Position numbers and translations under genes: made by a program
The notes under the pieces: model-generated
What the model was told of the DNA's origin: nothing
Seen by the model: the letters and a program-made list of their open reading frames with translations, nothing else
Databases searched by the model: none
Part shown: positions 59,974 through 64,000 of the stretch, in pieces
How positions within the stretch are numbered: the first letter of the stretch is position 1
Layout of the letters: every line of letters starts with the position of its first letter
Origin: JAKFEE01 sp036675815
GTDB lineage: Bacteria; Pseudomonadota; Alphaproteobacteria; Rhodospirillales; Magnetospirillaceae
Assembly (NCBI GenBank): GCA_036675815.1
Contig: JAKFEE010000036.1
Location: 1-64,000 of the forward strand
Length of the DNA: 64,000 nucleotides
Reading direction: 5' to 3'

Positions 59974-61121
59974 GATACCGTCCGCAGACACGACTGAACC
60001 GGCGCGACGCCACCTGGCGTGAGAAGCTTTTTCAGATCAGCTGGCCCTTGGTCCTGCTGCTCACGCTGGTGGCCAGTGCCGGCTTCCTGGCCCTGTTCTC
60101 GGCGGCGAACGGCAGCATCGATCCATGGGCCGATCGCCAGATGGTGCGTTTCGCCGCCGGGGTGGTGATCATGGCCAGTGTGGCCGTCGTCGATTTGCGT
60201 ATCTGGATGCGCTCCGCCTATGCGATCTACACCATCGGCATGGTGTTGCTGGTGGCGGTCGAGATACGCGGGACCATCGGCATGGGGGCTCAGCGCTGGA
60301 TCGACCTCGGCTTCATCCAGTTGCAGCCGTCGGAGATCATGAAGATCGCGCTGGTGCTGTGCCTGGCCCGCTATTTCCACGGCGCCAGCCTGCAGGACGT
60401 CGGCCGCGTGCAGTTCCTGCTGGTGCCCCTGCTGATCGTGTTGGCCCCCGTGGCCCTGGTACTGAAGCAGCCCGATCTCGGCACGGCGATGATGCTGCTG
60501 ATGACCAGCGCCGTCCTGTTCTTCCTTTCCGGGGTGCGGCTGTGGATGTTCGGCACGGTGGCGGCCATTGGCATCGGCGCCCTGCCGGTGGCGTGGAACT
60601 TCCTGCACGATTATCAGAAGCGGCGGGTACTGACCTTCCTCAACCCCGAGAACGACCCGCTGGGCGCGGGCTATCACATCATGCAGTCGAAGATCGCCCT
60701 GGGGTCGGGCGGGGTGTTCGGCAAAGGCTTCCTGCTCGGCACGCAAAGCCATCTCAATTTCCTGCCGGAAAAGCAGACCGACTTCATCTTCACCACCTTG
60801 GCCGAGGAGTTCGGCATGGTGGGCGGGGTGACGCTGCTGGTCCTCTACCTGCTGGTCATCGCCTATGGCTACGCCATCAGCCTGCGCTGCCGCAGCCCCT
60901 TCGGGCGCCTGGTGGGCCTTGGCATCACCTCGACCTTCTTCCTTTACGTGTTCATCAACATCGGCATGGTGATGGGCCTGCTGCCGGTGGTCGGCGTGCC
61001 GCTGCCGCTGATCTCTTACGGCGGCACGGCGATGCTGACGCTGATGTTCGGCTTCGGCCTGGTGATGAGCGTGTACGTGCACGGCGACACCTTCATCGGC
61101 CGCCGCGGCGGCGAGGCTTGA
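59970..61121 (+). CDS. rodA: Rod shape-determining glycosyltransferase RodA (SEDS)
   Basis: A 383-residue SEDS polymerase that makes glycan strands with PBP2. About ten transmembrane helices. MGAQRWIDLGFIQLQPSEIM is the early signature; the big periplasmic loop has NPENDPLGAGYHIMQSKIAL, SGGVFGKGFL, QSHLNFLPEKQTDFIFT (catalytic Asp in KQTDF), and LPVVGVPLPLISYGGTAML ends the family signature. GTG start overlaps mrdA as GTGA. Last gene of the operon. Confidence 0.97.
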   Translation: MRYRPQTRLNRRDATWREKLFQISWPLVLLLTLVASAGFLALFSAANGSIDPWADRQMVRFAAGVVIMASVAVVDLRIWMRSAYAIYTIGMVLLVAVEIRGTIGMGAQRWIDLGFIQLQPSEIMKIALVLCLARYFHGASLQDVGRVQFLLVPLLIVLAPVALVLKQPDLGTAMMLLMTSAVLFFLSGVRLWMFGTVAAIGIGALPVAWNFLHDYQKRRVLTFLNPENDPLGAGYHIMQSKIALGSGGVFGKGFLLGTQSHLNFLPEKQTDFIFTTLAEEFGMVGGVTLLVLYLLVIAYGYAISLRCRSPFGRLVGLGITSTFFLYVFINIGMVMGLLPVVGVPLPLISYGGTAMLTLMFGFGLVMSVYVHGDTFIGRRGGEA

Positions 61122-61210
61122 GGTACTGATCACGGTCGGTATTTTCCGCTTGATCGGACCCGGGCGAGGGTGCTATTGAACCGCCTCCCGCGATGAGCGG
61201 GTCCCGCTGT

Positions 61211-61286
<76 letters not shown>

Positions 61287-61315
61287 AGTTTCGAAATCCC
61301 AGCAATGGGTGACGC

Positions 61316-61347
61316 AAAGGCCGGCAGGTTAAACCCCGCCGGCCTTT
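61316..61347 (+). terminator. Terminator after tRNA-Lys
   Basis: AAAGGCCGGC pairs with GCCGGCCTTT around a 12-base loop, followed by CGTCGTTTC. It is 29 bases after the tRNA CCA and 43 before yjdM. Confidence 0.82.
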
Positions 61348-61390
61348 CGTCGTTTCTAGGGCTGGGCAGCGCCCCATCTGGAGGAATTTG

Positions 61391-61747
61391 ATGGACGATG
61401 GCTTGAAGTGCCCCAAGTGCGGTTCCGAACACGTGTATCAGGACGCCAGCCTGTGGGTCTGCCCGGAATGCGCCCATGAATGGGACCAGCAGGCCGCCGC
61501 CGCCGATGCCGCAACGAAAGCGTCGGCTGGCCTGGTCCGGGATGCCAACGGCAACGTCCTGGCCGATGGCGACAGCGTCAGCGTCATCAAGGACCTGAAG
61601 GTCAAGGGCTCGTCCTTGGTCGTCAAGGGCGGCACCAAGGTGAAGAACATCCGCCTGACGGACGGCGCCGACGGCCATGACATCGCCTGCAAGATCGACG
61701 GCATCGGCGCGATGAACCTGAAGTCGGAATTCGTCAAGAAGGCGTAG
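61391..61747 (+). CDS. yjdM: Zinc-ribbon protein YjdM (PhnA family)
   Basis: A 118-residue protein. N-terminal zinc ribbon with Cys pairs in LKCPKCGSEHVYQD and WVCPECAHEW; then an SH3-like PhnA domain: VRDANGNVLADGDSVSVIKD, LKVKGSSLVVKGGTKVKNIR, DIACKIDGIGAMNLKSEFVK. Historically called PhnA because of an alkylphosphonate locus; it is not phosphonoacetate hydrolase. The function is unclear. GGAGGAA stands 5 bases before the ATG. Convergent with the RND gene, with stops 14 bases apart. Confidence 0.92.
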   Translation: MDDGLKCPKCGSEHVYQDASLWVCPECAHEWDQQAAAADAATKASAGLVRDANGNVLADGDSVSVIKDLKVKGSSLVVKGGTKVKNIRLTDGADGHDIACKIDGIGAMNLKSEFVKKA

Positions 61748-61761
61748 GGGGCGGTCCAGCC

Positions 61762-64000
61762 TCAATCGGCAGGCTCGGGGACCGTGACGCGGCGCGATCG
61801 CTTGACCCGCTCGCGCATCCGCTGGATCACCACGTACAACATCGGGATGAGGAACAGGCCGAGGGTTGAGGCGGCGATCATGCCGCCGAACACGGCGGTC
61901 GAGACCGAGCGGCGGCTGGCGGCGGCGGCGCCTTCGGCCAGGACCAGCGGCACCAGCCCAAGGATGAAGGCTAGGCTGGTCATGACCACGGCGCGGAACC
62001 GCAGCCGCGCCCCTTCTTGCGCGGCCTTGTCGATGGGCGCGCCGCGCTGGCGCTGCTCCATGGCGAACTCGACGACCAGGATGGCGTTCTTGCTGGCCAG
62101 CGCGATCAGCACGACGATGCCGATCTGGGCGTAGACGTTGTTGGCGAGGCCGGTCAGCCACAGGGACAGCATGGCTCCGGCCAGACCGACGCTGACCGAC
62201 AGCAGCACCGCGATCGGAATCGTCCAGCTCTCGTACAGCGCCACCAGGAACAGATAGGCGAACAGCACGGCGAGGCCAAGGATGACGGGGGTCTGCCCCG
62301 CTGCCTCGGTCTCCTGCAGCGAGATCCCCGACCAGGCGAAGTCATAACCGGCCGGCAGCGTCGTCGCCGCCACGGTTTCCATGGCGGCAATCGCCTCGCC
62401 GGAACTCCGGCCGGGCGCCGGTGAGCCGTTGACGGTGGCGCTGAGGTTGTTGTTGTAGCGGGTGATCGCCTGCGGCCCGATGTCGAGACGAAGCGATACC
62501 AGGCTGCTTATCGGCACCATGCCGCCGGTGGCGTTGCGCACATGGATGCGGCCGATGTCCTCGACGGCGTCGCGGTCCGCCGCCTCGCCCTGGACGTTGA
62601 CCTGCCAGGTCCGCCCGAAGCGGCTGAAGTCATTGACGTAAAGGCTGCCCAGCATCGTCTGCAGGGCCGCGTAGATTGAATCGATCGACACGCCGAGCAC
62701 CTTCGCCTTCTCGCGATCGACCTCGAGGAACCACCGCGGCGTCGCCACTTCAAAGGTGCTGAACACCGCGGCGAGGTCCGGACGCTGGTTGGCGGCAAAC
62801 ACTAGGCCACCGGCCACCGATGCTAGTTCCGGCGGTGAGGCCCCGCCGAGCACCAGCAGGCGGAAATCGAAGCCCGCGGTATTGCCGAGTCCGGCGATCG
62901 GCGGCACGTTGAACGCCATCACCTGGGCCTCGGCGACCGTGGCGACCCGGCGCCTGATTTCCGCCAGGACGTCGAAGGCAGTGGTCCCTGGCTCCGTCCG
63001 TTGGCCGAAGGGCCGCAGCAGCACGACCATGAAGCCGCCGTTGCCCACCTGCAGGCTGTCCAGCAGGCTGAAGCCGATCACCTCGTTGACGCTCTCCACC
63101 CCGGGGATGTCCTGGATCAGCCGACGCACATCCGCCATCACCCGCTCGGTCCTGTTGAGCGAGGCGTTGGCCGGCAGCTTGATTTCCATGAACAGCGCGC
63201 CCTGATCCTCTTCCGGCAGGAAGCCGCCCGGCACGACCCGCGACAACCCCCAATACCCGGCCAGCGCCACGCCGACAGCCACCAGCGAGAACAGCGACAT
63301 CCGGATCAGCCGCGTGACGACGGCCACATAGCCGTCGCGTACGCCGTCGATCCGGCGCGATACCCACGCCATCACGCCACGCCTGTGCTCCTGCGGCCGC
63401 AGCAGCAGCCCGCAGAGCGCCGGGCTCAGCGTCAAGGCGTTCACCGCCGACAGCACCATGGCGACCGACACGGTCAGCGCGAACTGGGCGTAAAGCGAGC
63501 CGGTGATGCCGGGTATGAAGCTGACCGGCACGAACACCGACAGCAGCACCAGGGTGATGGCGAAAATGGGGGCGGTGATCTGCGCCATCGCCTTGTGTGC
63601 CGCCTCCCGTGGCGGCAGGCCATCCTCCTCCATCACCCGCTCGACGTTCTCGACGACGATGATGGCGTCGTCGACCACGATGCCGATCGACAGCACCAGG
63701 GCGAACAGCGAGATGGTATTGGCCGACTGCCCGAACAGCAGCATGAAGGCGAAGGTCCCGATCAGCGACACCGGGACCGCGATCATCGGGATGATGGTGG
63801 CGCGCCAGCTACCCAGGAAGACGAAGACCACCGCCAGCACCAGCAGGAACGCCTCCGCCAGGGTGGTGACCACCTGATCGATGGAGGCGGTGACGAACAT
63901 CGTGGTGTCGTAGGCGACCTCGTAGCGGATGCCCTCGGGAAAGCGGTCGGCCAACTGCGTGAGGGTCTGGTGGATGCCCTCGGCCGTGGCCACGGCGTTG
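61762..64000 (-). CDS. RND multidrug efflux permease, HAE1/AcrB family (5' end outside the window)
   Basis: About 745 C-terminal residues of an inner-membrane RND pump; the N-terminal third is beyond the window edge. Seen: SIGIVVDDAIIVVENVERVM (TM4 with the paired Asp of the proton relay), RVVPGGFLPEEDQGALFMEI, GVSIDSIYAALQTMLG, SLRLDIGPQAITRYNNN, SWTIPIAVLLSVSVGLAGAM, YAQIGIVVLIALASKNAILV and the end VVIQRMRERVK. The porter-domain phrases place it with HAE1 drug exporters working with a periplasmic adaptor and TolC, which would lie upstream and out of view. Substrates are unknown. Confidence 0.93.
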   Translation of the reverse strand, partial: NAVATAEGIHQTLTQLADRFPEGIRYEVAYDTTMFVTASIDQVVTTLAEAFLLVLAVVFVFLGSWRATIIPMIAVPVSLIGTFAFMLLFGQSANTISLFALVLSIGIVVDDAIIVVENVERVMEEDGLPPREAAHKAMAQITAPIFAITLVLLSVFVPVSFIPGITGSLYAQFALTVSVAMVLSAVNALTLSPALCGLLLRPQEHRRGVMAWVSRRIDGVRDGYVAVVTRLIRMSLFSLVAVGVALAGYWGLSRVVPGGFLPEEDQGALFMEIKLPANASLNRTERVMADVRRLIQDIPGVESVNEVIGFSLLDSLQVGNGGFMVVLLRPFGQRTEPGTTAFDVLAEIRRRVATVAEAQVMAFNVPPIAGLGNTAGFDFRLLVLGGASPPELASVAGGLVFAANQRPDLAAVFSTFEVATPRWFLEVDREKAKVLGVSIDSIYAALQTMLGSLYVNDFSRFGRTWQVNVQGEAADRDAVEDIGRIHVRNATGGMVPISSLVSLRLDIGPQAITRYNNNLSATVNGSPAPGRSSGEAIAAMETVAATTLPAGYDFAWSGISLQETEAAGQTPVILGLAVLFAYLFLVALYESWTIPIAVLLSVSVGLAGAMLSLWLTGLANNVYAQIGIVVLIALASKNAILVVEFAMEQRQRGAPIDKAAQEGARLRFRAVVMTSLAFILGLVPLVLAEGAAAASRRSVSTAVFGGMIAASTLGLFLIPMLYVVIQRMRERVKRSRRVTVPEPAD

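Overview
The window is high-GC, densely coded chromosomal DNA whose gene content and order suggest a free-living alphaproteobacterium, probably near Rhodospirillales. Pointers are the cbb3-oxidase assembly tail (ccoI-ccoS) next to an Fe-S FNR-type regulator, hflK-hflC-DUF2065-degP, mreB-mreC-mreD-mrdA-rodA, a cobalamin-dependent ribonucleotide reductase, and GTG starts with 4-base stop/start overlaps. The taxonomic placement is inference; no rRNA gene is present.

Layout. 1-5.4 kb: end of ccoI, ccoS, an FNR/Crp regulator, panB-panC (pantothenate), gpt on the minus strand and a gamma-glutamyltransferase homologue. 5.4-11.5 kb: a minus-strand operon gpsA - HAD phosphatase - ggpS whose best reading is synthesis of the compatible solute glucosylglycerol, then a polysaccharide-deacetylase-like protein and an OmpA-like lipoprotein. 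11.8-15.6 kb: tRNA-Arg, a gene-poor stretch with one small lipoprotein, an Rnk-like protein, a HemD-like protein and a damaged DUF4160/DUF2442 pair. 15.7-20.5 kb: a TPR-methyltransferase coupled to a frameshifted kinase-like gene, a lipid kinase and pgi. 20.5-25 kb: a GxxExxY gene enclosed by inverted repeats, mutL, and an arginine dihydrolase-like gene coupled to rocD. 25-32.5 kb: malic enzyme (maeB), a small zinc-ribbon protein, a complete TRAP transporter, a CMD-Rieske fusion and an SRAP protein. 32.5-37.6 kb: nrdJ with a 374-residue intein, a lower-GC AAA ATPase and DUF1491. 37.6-44.4 kb: Mrp/ApbC, hflKC, DUF2065, a DegP-type protease and DUF1015. 44.4-46 kb: two PIN toxin-antitoxin modules in opposite orientation. 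46-55.5 kb: miaA, then a branched-chain amino acid region (ilvB-ilvH, ilvC, leuA) interrupted by an exported metallo-beta-lactamase-fold protein, an orphan LIV-type binding protein and a decayed hicBA pair. 55.6-61.1 kb: the rod-shape operon. 61.2-64 kb: tRNA-Lys, yjdM and a truncated RND efflux pump.

Several genes form short pathways. GpsA would supply glycerol-3-phosphate to GgpS, and the HAD enzyme would dephosphorylate the product. The arginine dihydrolase-like enzyme would supply ornithine to RocD. IlvBH, IlvC and LeuA cover the first common steps and the leucine branch point. The mre/mrd genes build the elongasome.

The most unusual material is intergenic or accessory: a roughly 55-bp palindromic repeat family with four copies, each 8-28 nt after a stop codon; a gene cassette bounded by ~39-bp inverted repeats; an intein placed directly before the predicted catalytic radical cysteine of NrdJ; and apparent single-base deletions that I found only in toxin-antitoxin-like and other accessory genes. 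I did not find a clearly new multi-gene defence system, CRISPR array, insertion sequence or prophage.
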